A stretch of DNA of 64,000 nucleotides from Halichondria panicea (taxonomy: Eukaryota; Porifera; Demospongiae; Suberitida; Halichondriidae), in contig NC_087392.1 of the NCBI RefSeq assembly GCF_963675165.1, positions 1,131,001 through 1,195,000 of the forward strand, read 5' to 3'. The translations under genes and the position numbers were made by a program. Below, in pieces: positions 1-12,470 of the stretch. Each line of letters opens with the position of its first letter. Positions within the stretch are counted from its first letter, which is position 1. The notes beneath the pieces are model-generated. The model ran no database searches. It was not told the DNA's origin and worked only from the letters and a program-made list of their open reading frames with translations.

Positions 1-1571
1 TTCTGCTCGAGCGACCAAAGAAAATAGGTGAGAAATTTAATATTATATCCATAGGTACGTGCACAATGCACAAATGTTTAACTTCATCCAAGGGCCTCCT
101 TTTATCCATTCTTTTGTTCTCTAGTTGCCATTGATATGAGCCATGCACAGACATCAATTCTGGAGCTGAAGCTTACTGCTATCCGTCACCTCAGTTACCA
201 TGACTTCCTAGTGTTGATAGGAGAGGTTGCGGCCACTGGTGATGAAAGAGAGGCTGTGTTCCAGACGATGAAACACCACCTACCACCACAAGCAAAGGTA
301 AGGGAGACCATTACTATTGTATTAAAGCCATCTTTACATTAGGTCTAGGAACGGTTACTTTGGGGTTTCATTATTTCAAAGCTAAATCTAAATGCAAGAG
401 TAGATACTCTTGATATAGCTTTGATTCAAGGCCGATTAAATTGAATCGAGGCTACTCTTGATACTGCTGTTATCACAAAGGCTCACATGTTTAGTGTTTG
501 CATTTTTATCTCATTCAGATTTGAGGATTCTATTGTGCCCTTAAAGGGGTGATAAGAACCACATGATTGAAAATAATTGCCCTGTGTAGGTTTTCTGGGA
601 AGATCGTGTTGATACAATCAGGGAAGGAGTAGCCACGTCAGGTCGACTACAAAAGTACCTGATTAAGATGATGCGAGACCAGCTGTCAGAGACAGTAGGA
701 GATCAAGTAATGGACAGTATGTTCAGTGCCCAGAGTGTAGAGGAGCAGAGGCAAATCTTCCAGTCCATGCCCCAGGACAAAGTGGAGGCTATTGTGAGGT
801 ACGTGAACACAAGTCAATGCATTATTCAGCATTACAATTTTGTTTGTATAAATCATATCCTGTTTGTCTTTACTCTGGGAATTTTCTCACCGTACAGGGC
901 ACTCTGTGACAAAAACAATGCATTAAAAGGTCGATCGCCAGCACAACAAAAGTATTTGTCAGACATTAGTCAGGACTTCATTGCGGACACATTACTGACA
1001 GGGTTCAATCGAGTCAGCTCAGAAGTGAGCCTCAAAGACAACTTCTATTTTAATTGGATTTGTGTTGGAGAGAGGGGGTATAATCCAGAGAGCCGTCCAG
1101 AGTTTGCCCCTCCCTACCTCAGAGAAGAGAACTTCCTGGCTCTAAGGGTATGCCATATAGTAATTACTGTTAAGATGTTTTTACTGTCATGCATGCAGGG
1201 CCTTGTCGCCAGGGTGGATGTACATACTACTTCTTTGGAGGACTATCTCAGTCTCCCTGACATACCACTTTTCAACAAAGTAAGTTGTATGAAAACACAG
1301 CCACTTGTTGCCTCACTATTCTCATGCACTGCAGATCAACCTCTCTGACATGTTTGAGTACATGAGTGCTGAAAATACAGAGCGCTTTTTCAGTCTTCTA
1401 TCTGACAATATGGCAGTTGGTGCCCGAGTGGCCTACTGGAACCTGATCCTCCACCGACTCCCCCAAAAGTGTCCCTCGCTGCAACATCTGAGCCAACTCT
1501 CCAAAGAGTTACATAAGAAAGATAGACTGTTCTTTTATTCTGAGGTGTGTGTTATTGAGAAGACCAACTAG
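1..1571 (+). CDS. BtaA-like betaine-lipid synthesis enzyme (DUF3419), 3' part
   Basis: The protein resembles S-adenosylmethionine:diacylglycerol 3-amino-3-carboxypropyltransferase (BtaA, DUF3419), which makes the homoserine head group of betaine lipids. Exons read from the sequence are about 1-27, 125-297, 590-798, 898-1147, 1199-1279 and 1335-1571, all with GT-AG borders. Family-like blocks include DNFYFNWICVGERGYNP, PPYLREENFLALR, DMFEYMSAENTERFF, ARVAYWNLILHRLP and the C-terminal DRLFFYSEVCVIEK before a TAG stop. The 5' end lies outside the window, so a fused BtaB-like methyltransferase half, as in eukaryotic BTA1 proteins, cannot be excluded. Spliced introns argue against bacterial contamination. 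Function follows from family resemblance only. Confidence 0.8.
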
Positions 1572-1761
1572 ATCTCGAACAATTTCAGAACCCTTAATTC
1601 TTAGTTTGTACGTATGTCATGATTTTTATCATTATAGTCTATACTATAATAACAGTATTGTAAAAAACACAATGGTAGAAATTATATAGTGGGATGGGGA
1701 AATTAATAAGGTTCTAAAAGACTCATGGTCAGTTCAGTAATGATTGTAAAGCTAAAATTAA

Positions 1762-3272
1762 TCACAAGAAGAGTTCACTGATCGGAGGGGGCGATTTGAT
1801 GATGTCCGTGTTTTGAATTAATCTGAGCTCCAGGTGCTCCACTTTAGGTGGGCCACCACCAGACATTTCTGTACATAATTATATAGAACAAAAATAAAAT
1901 TAACTGTTACAGCTAGTATTATAGACATGTTCACTTACCCAAAGCATAGCTCAATGTCTTCTTCAGCATTGCATTTACTATGCAGACTGCTTTCTCACAG
2001 GCAATCTGCAATAAATTATTGGAAAAAGAATGCTATGGTAAAACCATGTGCACAAAAATACAGGCATACCTGCAACGGCTCACAACTCCAGGCTAACAGT
2101 AGGGCACAGAACATGTCCCCTGTCCCAGTAAACAGGGCTGGAATTCTCGGCATTTCAACTCGAGCATATTCACCTGTTAACACAATTATATTTAACTAAT
2201 AGTATGTAGCATAGCATACATACTACTATACAAGCTGGTTTTAGAATATGTAGCTCTACATATTCGTACCCTTCTGGTTCTTGCCGAGAGTTACAAGCAC
2301 ATCAGGTTTTGTCTCATGCTGCATACTGGTAAGGAATACCGTCTTTGGTCCAAAGGAGAGCAGCTTGTCGATTGCCTGTAACAAAATCCAAGATTAATCA
2401 AGAATTGCTGAAACATTGCATACCTTCATTGCATCTTCTTCAGTCTCTATTGTAATTCCAGTCAGTTTTCTGAACAAAGTATATAAGAAACATACTGTAG
2501 TAATTAAAAATTGAGAGTCAAGCAAACAGCAGATAAGGTACTCACTCTGCTTCAAACGTGTTGGGTGTAATGAGATCAGCTATTGGTATGAGTTTCTCCT
2601 TGTACACTGGCTGTAGCTCCTGAGGTACATACTGCAGAAGAAAAAAGTTTAATATACGGCTGTACGACTGACCAATAGTATACTATTAATACACTTTCTA
2701 GCCACAATAATACACATATCAATTTCAGTTGTCTGGCAACAATACATACGTATGCTCCATTGTCCCCCAAGACTGGATCACACACAAACATCAAGTCCTT
2801 GTTTTTCTCCTTCAGCTCTAGAGCTACAGAGTGCACTTGCTCAAGAAATGACTTGTCGGCAATATACCCTACACAGAGATGAGCATGAGAAACGTATGAT
2901 GATGTAGAATGTACATACCTATGAGCAGATGTGAGTACGTGAGCAGGTCGTTTTCTCGTAGTCCATCGATTATGTTGATGAGGTCCTGTGCAGAAAGAAC
3001 TGGTCCAGTACCAAACACCTTGTAACCTGTAAGTGTAAGATTAATATATAAAAGCAGACAAATGGACAAAGAGCACTTACCAGGATGGTTTGAGAATTGA
3101 GCAGAGTGTATAGTATCCACATCAAAGCCAGAAATCTACAGCAGAACATTGTAAAACAGTTTTCACTTTCAGATTTATTCCTCACCTGGAGAGTGAAGGT
3201 TGCTGAGGTGTTGCCTGCATAACCTCTTGTAGGATGCCCTTGGATAGACAGAACTCTCTTGACAGACGCCAT
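1762..3272 (-). CDS. PDXK: Pyridoxal kinase
   Basis: This gene encodes cytosolic pyridoxal kinase, which phosphorylates vitamin B6 vitamers to pyridoxal 5'-phosphate. It starts [21 protein letters not shown], matching the family start RVLSIQ..RGYVGN, and continues with [42 protein letters not shown] and the [13 protein letters not shown] block, whose GTGD motif carries the catalytic Asp of the ribokinase fold. The C-terminus ends [11 protein letters not shown] before TGA. About nine short exons cover the whole family length. An in-frame ATG at 3302 would add ten residues; I chose 3272 because it fits family starts. It is tail-to-tail with the BtaA-like gene (190 bp apart) and has a 175 bp gap to the next minus-strand gene. 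Confidence 0.95.
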
Positions 3273-3447
3273 TATGTGCAGGGAGGGTAGCGTGACATGC
3301 AAACAAATGAATTTTTAATTAGAATTCATTAACAGTTTTACTTCCTGCCACAGGGCCACAGTTGTCAGTCCATTGGTTATAATTTATGCATAAATTAATT
3401 GAGATAGACAATTCAACAAAAATAAAAGTAGATTCTATATTCTACAG

Positions 3448-5973
3448 TCACAATGTGCGAGAATGCTCCTCAATCCACCCTGCCATGATATCCATCTCCA
3501 TCTTTCTGACTTGCGTCAGCTCAGTAGGGTCGTCAGGCTGTGAAGCTCTCAAGTCAAGATGGTGGGCCCCCTTTGTTAGTACGATAGCCTTCAGAGTGTC
3601 AGAGACACTGTGCAACACTCCTCCACCAGACCAAGGGTCCAGCAGTCCATTACTGTAGGAACAAAACACACACACACAAATTAATGGAAATGGTATTTTA
3701 GTGGTGCACCAAATCAGGTAGTCTATATAACAGGACTGATGAGGAGTCTTGAATTTTGTGGCTTGACAATACTATGAATCGCACGCATAATTCTAGAGTT
3801 ATATAGATTCTTGAAATTATTCTTTACCACTACAGGTACCTGAATATGATGTTGCTGTGGTTAGCAATGTCCTTCCCTCCATAGAGCTTCAAGACGAGGT
3901 CTGGCTGCGGCTTGACCCCAAACTGCTTCATGCATCCTTCTTCGTACTGTGCTAGGTCCCACTTGTGCTCTCGAAACATGTCAGTTACACCATCGGAGCA
4001 CATGGGCATCACCATCTCTGTGCACGCCTGCCCGGGGGAGAATAACAATCACTAAATAGAACGACACAATACAAGTTGTAATAGTACTGTATGTCGGGTA
4101 TGATAATTGTTAGGTTGTTTGCATAATGCACTATTAGGGATTTGTACAGCAAATGTATTGAAACGGGTAGACGAGTACCTGATAGTCCCATCCTGCTGAT
4201 CCAAGTTTGGAAGTGGCCGACTGCGAGATGTTTAAACACTTTGCTTGACCACTCGAGTTGTAGTAGATATTCACTCCAGCTGCGATTGCATCTATGACCT
4301 GAACACAGACACAGAGATAGCATGACACAACCCTCAACACTGGGTACCGGGTACCAAACTCACATTTCTAGTTTTCATTAACTGTCCGTAGATGACCATA
4401 CAGGTTACCTATAGTGAGAGAGATCAGATCATTGCTTAAATGATAGCAACACTAACTCACGTTGATAGGCCATGGTGGAAGAGGCTCTAGGAAGCTAGCA
4501 GCATACGGATAGTCAACTACAGAGGAAAGAAGATAATAATAATTTTTATGTGTGGCACACTTTACATACCCATTGCAAGATTGAACCACGAGTTCTCCAG
4601 CCAGTCCATTAGAGAGCCCACATCGTCCATGCTCTTGAGGGGTGAGCAAAGATGGAAGGCTTGGGTTAAAGTAGACAGGCCATTCTCTATAAGGGCAGAC
4701 ACATTCATTGATACAACACTCACGTTTTCAATCAAATAACTTACCTCGTTTTGAAATATTTGAGATTTCGCTCCACACACTCCTAACAATATCACTGCAT
4801 TTCTTGGGCAGGAGAACATTGAAGTCGTTTGTGATGGTCTGATAGGCACTCTATAGGAATAAGCAGAAGTGGGAGGTCATGAATGAATGTGAGGACACAA
4901 TCATGTGGCGTACATTGCACGGAGTGAGGTTTGAGAACCACCAGATGGGAGCAGAGGCTGCATACGACCTAAGTAGGAAAAAGAAAGCATTATATATGCA
5001 TACCGTATAGCGGGTAATTTGAGGGGGGGGGGTAAATGGGGGCAAACATTCGTGATTGAGCAATACCGTTAATCACTTTGTGGATAATATTTTCGTGGTT
5101 ACCTTGCAAGGTTGCTGGGTAAAGTATTCGTGGTCAGAGCTTCAACCACGAAAACCACGAATATTTTGCCCTACTAAAACTACCAGCTATACGGTAGTCA
5201 AGCAGAAAGTATACCACAGAACGCACCCGATCACGACTTCAGGATGTGTCATCCTCAACCACGCCGATAGCATACCTAGCATGCGATGTACATTTGCAAT
5301 AGTTAAGACATTACGCTTCCCCGGTGCCTTATTATAGTTACCTCCATAAGAGCCTCCCACCGCTATTGCTGGATTTGATGTATTGTACAGCGTCTGCACG
5401 ATTCAATGTAATGCGATCGTCTATAATTATATGCATACGTACCTTGAGTTCAGTAATGGCAGAGGCAAAATCGGCGAGAGCTTGTTGTGAGTTGAGATAC
5501 TGCAAATGTTGGGCGTCTTTATACGAGTCTGCTCCAAACGGTAGCGATTGGCCATAGTAACGATGCTCTATGAATATGATCAGGGCATTGAAGTGCTGAG
5601 AGAGATCCTCCACCACAAAACCCTGCAGAAATGAAAGGTGAGTGGAATGCATTACGACCATTGCACTCACAGAGTTTTGAAAGAACCACACAATGTCTCC
5701 TTCATTACCAGTGTACACAAAGAGGGGGCCTTCCTTATCCCAGTACTCATCAAGGACCAAGTAACGTTGAGAAAATGTCCTTGTGTCCCCAGTGTTGAAG
5801 TGATCCACTTTCTGAGTCACATGGCCCACAGTGTAGGGGGGATCAGAGACCCCAGCCTGCGCCTGTAAGTTTAGTGGAAGCCCTCTCCCTAGAAAACTCC
5901 TCTGCTGGTGGGGGTAGAGTGCAGAGGACTGGTGGGCCAGCAGGGAGAGTAAAAACACTGCAACATACACCAT
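3448..5973 (-). CDS. PRCP: Lysosomal Pro-X carboxypeptidase-like serine protease (S28)
   Basis: This is a prolylcarboxypeptidase of peptidase family S28, which removes residues C-terminal to proline in lysosomal or secreted settings. An N-terminal signal peptide (MVYVAVFLLSLLAHQSSA) is followed by family blocks VDHFN, GPLFVYTGNEGDI, IFIEHRYYGQSLPFG and YLNSQQALADFA. The catalytic triad is visible: Ser in GGSYGG, Asp in NGLLDPWSGGG and His in GAHHLDLR. SYAASAPIWWF follows the nucleophile region. The wording WSGGGV and GAHHLDLR is closer to PRCP than to DPP7. At least ten exons are used. An upstream in-frame ATG at 6006 (MKQLTSAYISK...) is an alternative start. The intron between VVIG and SYAASAP holds the MITE-like element at 5004-5194. 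Confidence 0.93.
5004..5194. mobile_element. MITE-like element with CCGTATAGC ends (copy 1)
   Basis: A 191 bp stretch within a PRCP intron has perfect inverted ends, CCGTATAGC at the left and GCTATACGG at the right, each flanked by TA. This is the target-site signature of Tc1/mariner-type transposons. The interior carries inverted copies of words such as TTCGTGGT and ACCACGAATATTTT, so it could fold back on itself. No coding potential was seen. The same family recurs at 45779-45974, and a relative with matching ends lies at 41388-41604. Confidence 0.75.
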
Positions 5974-6146
5974 CTTTGATATGTATGCTGATGTCAGCTG
6001 TTTCATAACTGTGGTTTCAAAATGACATACAATGTACATGTACAGTAGATTTACATGTACCTCTATAATTATGACATGTGACACACAACTAATCTAAGTA
6101 GCCTATAATATAAATAACACATAGAGTCTGATGCTATCACAATGTT

Positions 6147-8065
6147 CTACTGGCTGTCTCTATTCCCAGCGAACATGTCACTGCCTCGTATGTACAGTCC
6201 CTGTTGTTCCTGGTCTGTGTGGACGTCTGTGAACAGTTCAGAAGAAGGGAGCTCTTCGCCACTCAGAGCAAACTCTTTGGCCTCAGTCACTTCAGCCAAC
6301 ACGGCAGTACGAATGTCCTGCAGGAGGAGGGGGGGGGGGTAGGGGGGGGAGGGGTAGTTAACTTGATAGTGAGTATAAATAACTGGTACATTAATAACTG
6401 GTACATTAATATCTGTCATCGGTACATGAACTCCTGATATAATCTGGCTTTATACAAGAGACTATACACGATGATTAAGTGTTCGAAAACTTTATTACAA
6501 TTACTTTACCTTCATCTCTTCTTCAGTGATCAGGTTACCTTGAATAGCACACTCCTCGAGGTTGGCAATTGCATCCTCATTCTTACGCTTGTCCTTTACC
6601 TCTTGAGTAGTGCGATAACTGCAATACACAACAATTAACAACTAACGTCCATATTGAGTGATGAGCATACGTACCTTTTACCAGGGTCACTCATACTGTG
6701 GCCATAGTAACGATACGTGTCCAACTCCATCACAAGTGGTCCCTATACAGAATAAAACAACACATGATAAGAATAATAAAAGTGTTTAGAAGCCTCACAT
6801 TTCCAGCTCGAATATATTCAGCACAGAACTTAGTCGCCTCTCGCACAGCCAAGATGTCCATTCCATAAACCTGTGATAAAAACAAGCAACGTAATTTATT
6901 ATTTCTTCCTTTGTGACCTTACCTTAATGCCTGGAATATAATCTCCACGTGTGTGGAATTCAGTGCTGGCGGATGCTCTGTGTGCAGCTGTGCCCATCCC
7001 ATAGTGGTTGTTCTCGCACACAAACAGACAGGGGAGTTTCCACAAGGCGGCCATGTTGTAAGCCTCAAACAATTGACCCTGGTTGGCTGCACCATCTCCA
7101 TACAGGGCTACACATATCCTGTCAGATTTCTGATACTTGAGGGCAAATGCTATTCCAGCACCCAGAGGTACCTGGAGATGTGGTTACAGTCAGAGTCTAC
7201 ATACCAGAGGTTCACTCCTCCTCATACCTGAGCTCCCACTATACCATTGCCACCATAGAAGTTGTCACTGTACATATGCATAGAGCCACCTTTGCCCTTA
7301 GAGCAGCCACTACTCTTTCCTGGACGACCAAAAAACACAAATTGCTAGAATTTCCACAACAACTAACATTACCATAACATTTAAGTCAATTTCTGTCGCT
7401 CAAGTATACCTGTTAATTCTGCTAGAATGTTCTTGACAGGCACTCCCCTGGTGTGGGTCCATGTATGGCATCTGTAGGCAGTGATGACTGGGTCTTCTTT
7501 AGTCAGGACGGACTCCATACCAATGTTGCATGCCTCCTGTTAGGTGGGGGCAAGGCTCACCATTTTGCATCATGTACATCTATAGCTACAAGCACTCCAC
7601 GTACTTGTCCAACATAGACATGCAGGAATCCCCGTATACTCTTCTGCGAATAGAGATCTCTAGCCACCAGTTCCATCTCTCGACTGAGAATCATCTCCCT
7701 ATAGAAGTGAAGGCAGTCATCTCTGGTCAGCTCTGTCTCCAGAGATGGACCACTCTCCAACTTATGAAGTGCAAAACGGGACTCCTGCCATTAAAAAAGA
7801 AACAGATGAATCAATGATACACGAGAAATACAATAGTGACTTACGGGAAGAGTGTATCTGTGTGATGTAGCTGTCGACTGCCATCTGGTAGCTGGCAACA
7901 ACTATAGGATAAATAAACACACAATAATTATTTTAGTTCCATGGTAACCAAACTTAAGACACACCGATTAGGAAATTGAACAAAATGTTTATACCTGTCT
8001 CAAACTGAGTGGTGAGGATCTTATATAAGAACTAGTAGCCCTCCATAAAGTGGAGAGAGACATCG
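6147..8065 (-). CDS. PDHA1: Pyruvate dehydrogenase E1 component subunit alpha, mitochondrial
   Basis: This is the thiamine-diphosphate-binding alpha subunit of the pyruvate dehydrogenase E1 enzyme, which decarboxylates pyruvate in the mitochondrial matrix. The start [23 protein letters not shown] has the Arg/Ser-rich, acid-free character of a transit peptide and is joined by splicing to LLPATRWQ. The TPP motif is present as [16 protein letters not shown]...CENN. Other family blocks are [23 protein letters not shown]-type sequence (in part), EVTEAKEFA and the regulatory loop [14 protein letters not shown]. That loop keeps the two serines of phosphorylation sites 1 and 2. The position of mammalian site 3 (GMGTS) reads GMGTA here. 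The gene shares a 168 bp head-to-head promoter region with KRIT1. Confidence 0.96.
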
Positions 8066-8233
8066 CTTTGCTAGGCGCAGGCTAGGCAGAGGAAAGCACT
8101 TAAACTTTGAACCTTTTTGTTTACTGGATGGTTAAGGTTGGGCGTGTCCCTTGCTGCAGCTAAAAGAGGGAGGGGCTGGTGTACAACTTGAATTCTGCAG
8201 AAGTCAGACCAGAGTACTATACTAGCTATAGTA
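8066..8233. promoter_or_regulatory. Divergent intergenic region PDHA1 / KRIT1
   Basis: Only about 168 bp separates the PDHA1 start (-) from the likely KRIT1 start (+), so a shared bidirectional promoter is inferred. No TATA box or other element was identified with confidence. Confidence 0.45.
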
Positions 8234-11200
8234 ATGGCACAAGTTGAGGGATCTAGGTATATTATGGTTGTAAATATATGTTCTCAGTCTAGCTAGATCT
8301 AGCTATAATTTTTTAGCGGCCTATAACTTTCCAGTTTGTGAGAATGCTATCCATTGTTGCTTCCACCCCTTTCCCAGCACTCAACTCTCCCAACTGCGTG
8401 CTGCTGGACTGTTCCTGCGTCGCAAAGCAGGGCAGGAGTTTCACACATACATCAGCATTCTCAACTACAACCCTGATCACTATGAGATCCTCCTTCGCAA
8501 GTGGCCAAGCGAACCATTTTTCCATCATCTAGGAGCCTTCTCTGGCCCTGTGATTGCTGGGGAAGATCCTCAAACAACTCTGCTTCAGGAGAGCCAAAAG
8601 TGGTCCATTAATCTCGCAGGTACGCGATTGTCCATAGACTAGTATCTAGTGTGTTTGATGATTGATTTGTCTCAATGGCAGCTGAAGCAGGACTGGACAG
8701 TGGTCATGGACTGGAGGGGAGACGAGCCATATTCCTCTCAGTGCAAGGTGGAGGAGCACAGACTGATTCATCAGCAACCAGGAAGAAATTAGTCATAAGC
8801 TATGTTATTCCTGTCAAACACACAGGTGAGCGCGCGCATAACTAACCACGTAACTCGTTTATGATGTTTTGTTCGTTCAGACTCGTCGGTAATATCCAAG
8901 TACCCAAATTCTCCCGAGTACCCAAAGTTTTACAACTTGAGCGAGATTCTAAAGAAAATGTTTGCAGGAAGGGTGAAAATTCACCCCCACACACAACAAA
9001 TGCTGTCCTCACTTGACCAGTATGTTATACAAATATTTATCCAATCTCTAACTCAGTTTTTGCAGCTGGTTACGTGAACAGCATGCAGTGCCAGGAGCCA
9101 TCAATGCTCTTTTTGCTCCCAGCTTGCGATCTAGGATCAAGATGTTCTTTAGGAATCCCCTCATTTCCCAGGATGGATACACACCAAATCAGTCCTTTCA
9201 TTCCCACCCTCTGCTCAGTTCCACTCCATTTCATGGCCGTGGTGCAGAGAATACCCTGCAAGAGACAACAGCCTTCACGCTGGCAAAGTTGAGCGAGACA
9301 TCAACATCACTTCGAGTGTATCCAGTGGACATGATCATCAAGAATCCCCTGTTTGGATCTGGCCTTACATTTGAAAAGGTGAGTACGTGCTATGAAATGT
9401 TTCTATGCAACGAAAGCACACGTCTCCCCCCCCCTCCACATCTATAGGCTAATCGAGCAGTTGCCAATAAATATTTTGGCAAGGGAGTGCCCGACTACGA
9501 TGCTGTCAGCAAAGCTAAAGGGAAGTGGGTCATTCAAGTGCAAGGAGATGGGTAAGACGGCCAACGCTGCTACATTGCTGCAGCTGTGATAGAATCATGT
9601 TTATTCAGGCTCCCTGACTGGACTGAGTTGTATCCTCTGCACAAGTTTGCGTGTGCTGGAGATGCTGAGGGGGTGATGAGGTGTATACGACTTGGCATAT
9701 CCCCTGATGAACGAGATTCAGACACCTGGTCACCACTGCACTATGCATGCTGGTTAGCAACAGTTGATATAATATTTTCACTCTGTAGCCCCCCATAACT
9801 TTTAGTACCGTTGATCCAATGTCAAAAATTTCGCTTAGAAAGAAACCTTTCAAATTATGTGTTTAAATCCAAAATTTCGTCGAGGCCATAGACTAATTTG
9901 TCATTTTTTGGCATGACCAAACTGGCAAATCTTTTATGCATAATTATGTGTGTATTGTAGCTGGCATGCTCTCAACCGTTTACCTGTGTATAGGTATGGT
10001 GAATTAGGTGTAGTCAAGGTTCTTTTGAAAGAAGCTCCGGGATCCATTGGAATACAGTAAGCTACAGTATAGAGATACATTATCCACACAAAGTCATGCA
10101 ATTGCGTTATAATACAATTATAGAAACAGCTCTGGCTCTACTCCTCTCCACCTGGCTGCCGCCACCGGGCACAAAGATCTGGTTGCCTACCTTCTCAAGC
10201 AGAAGGGAATTGGACGTCTCAAGGCTGCCCTCGACAATGACGGTAAATCTCCTCTGGCTGTGTGCCTGGAGTGCAAGATGAACGACTGGGAGGAAACCAC
10301 ACAAGTACTCAGAGAAGCATACAAGAACAACGTATGTACTTCCTCCAATATCCCTAAAATTTACCAAAAGAATAATTATTTTGTGCAGACTGCTGATGAT
10401 GTACCAGTTTCGCCAGCACTTCTTTCCTTCTCTTCTCAACCCAGCCCATCAGTGGAGAATCTCCTTGTAGAGGGCACTCACCCGTGGCAGCACGATGAAG
10501 AGGATATTGGCGAGGACCTTGATATCAGAGGCAGCCTGAAGAACATTGACATGCTAGACGGGAGGGATGATAAAAAGGTACAGTTGTAAAATAATATGCA
10601 CATCTCATAAGCTTTCTCTGATGCTTGATGGGGCAGGCCTCTTACGGCACTTTATTCTTGACGAAATGACACTCTTGCTAAACTTCATCTTAGAAGAAGT
10701 ACAATCATATGAAATTTTGCGTTTATAGAAGCAGAGTCTGAGGAGGCACAGGGTCAATTTCATGAGTGGACAACACAGAGTGGCTCATTTCTTCAACGGA
10801 CGAGAAACTCCAGCCAGTGATGTCATTCAAGTAAGCACCATTTCCAGCATTATCATTGAACTACCATCTCTTATGTATGTATCAAAAGGATCTTTATCGC
10901 TTGATGAAACTGACCAAGGAGTATCAAAGCTTGTTTGCTCTGTGGATAATGTCTAAAGACTTCGGTAAGTCGTAGTACACATACTACACACACTTATTAA
11001 TTGTATTTACAGAGATTCAGCTCGGCGACACAGACAAGCCGTCAAAGCTGATGTCAACCTGGAAGACATTCATTGCACAGTACAAGCGATCTAAAGGCTC
11101 CACCCCAAACAAGGGACGTGGGAAGCAAGACCAGGACTCCCCAGCTCTCTATCTTAGGAGAAACGTATTCTACCCGGTGGAGAGAGAAAAAACGGTACGT

Positions 11201-12335
11201 ATTGTTTTCACACAGATTATTACATGATAAACGATTGTTAATTGCAGATTTCCGACTCTACTACTCTCGAGCTTCTCTATGCTGACGTGAGCCAACAATT
11301 AATGTCTTGTGAGTGAGGTAAATTATGGTGATTATTTTTGTCTCTTGTTAGGCTCAAAATCATGTGCTGAGTGGATACTATCCCTGCTCTGAAGACGATG
11401 GTCTCTATCTGGCTAGCATAACAATGCAGGTCAGTATTATTTTGGATGTAGATCTCTATGTACGAATGATTTAAGCTCAATGTTTTGCCGGATTATAGAT
11501 TTTGTATGGAGATTACAATCCAGACGTTCACAAGCCTGGTTTTCTCAAGGACAAGTTGCAAAGTGTGCTCCCTCGCTCCATGGTAACTTCTAAGAGGAAG
11601 GTGGAGTTCGAGAGACGAGTTCTTGTCAAGTTTGCCGCAATGACCAACTTAAACATCGGAGAAACAAAGGTGCTCGAGGAAATAAAATCATATTTTGTGT
11701 CACATTAATTTTTTGTGCAGCTTTTGTATGTGGCGTACCTGAAACACTGCCGCCAGTGGAAATACTATGGTGCGATATTATTTGATCTGACTCTACAGAC
11801 CAAAGGAGCTCGACTTATGGTAATATTCCATCTAAATTTTGTTGACGTCATAATTGTTATCTGTCTGTCTGTCTGTGATGTGTGTTCCACTTCTAACTGC
11901 TCGTTTCACTCAGTATCATGGGAAACTGGGCCACAAATCCGAGCTACAGCTTGGGGTTGGAATCAACACTACAGGATTCCATTTTGTGAACAGAGAGACT
12001 AATGTATGTCTATGTTAAGCACTGCATTACTTTTGTTGATGAACTTGTTCCATTCATAATTATATAGGTGTACATTGACTCGCTTCCATTGGACAGTGTT
12101 CAGTGGGATGTCTCAAAGAACCAGATGGTTATGTACAGAAAAGATTGCTCTGTGAACCTAGTTATAAACACTAAGCAGGTATGCATTCGGTACCGAATGT
12201 AGATAGCCAGTTTTTCATATTATTTTGATTCCCCTATTACAGGCCAGTCTCATCCACTCTCTGATCACACGTATGGTGGAGCAGTACACAGGAGTGGGGA
12301 CTGAGGGTGCACGTACAAGCATAACTAGCACATAA
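8234..12335 (+). CDS. KRIT1: KRIT1 / CCM1 (Nudix, ankyrin, FERM scaffold)
   Basis: This is a homologue of KRIT1, the Rap1- and CCM2-binding scaffold acting at cell junctions. In order it shows an N-terminal Nudix-like region (LEGRRAIFLSVQGGG; LSEILKKMF), the linker with NPxY/F-type motifs, ankyrin repeats (LYPLHKFACAGDAEGVMRC; WSPLHYACWYGELGVVKVLL; STPLHLAAATGHKDLVAYLL) and a FERM domain. FERM blocks include LYLRRNVFYPVEREK, SGYYPCSEDDGLYLASITMQ and ILYGDYNPDVHKPGFLKDKL, with a final VINTKQASLIHSLITRM. About 14 exons are used. The first coding exon is uncertain: ATG at 8234 followed by a very short intron gives an open frame into the exon near 8290, but a longer 5' intron is equally possible. 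It is followed by CFAP119 on the same strand after 135 bp. Confidence 0.92.
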
Positions 12336-12470
12336 GCAGAACAAGCTAGCATTGTATACTTGTAGCTTAGTTGACAGTAACAACTTTTTGAGTTGAATAT
12401 CATTACCACAAAAGTGTACATTATTATTTTGCAAAAGAGTGGGTGGGGCTGGGAACTTTCCATAGCAACA

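Noticed and set aside
1-1571. BtaA-like gene as bacterial contamination
   Set aside because: It has at least five GT-AG introns and continues into animal-type genes without a break.
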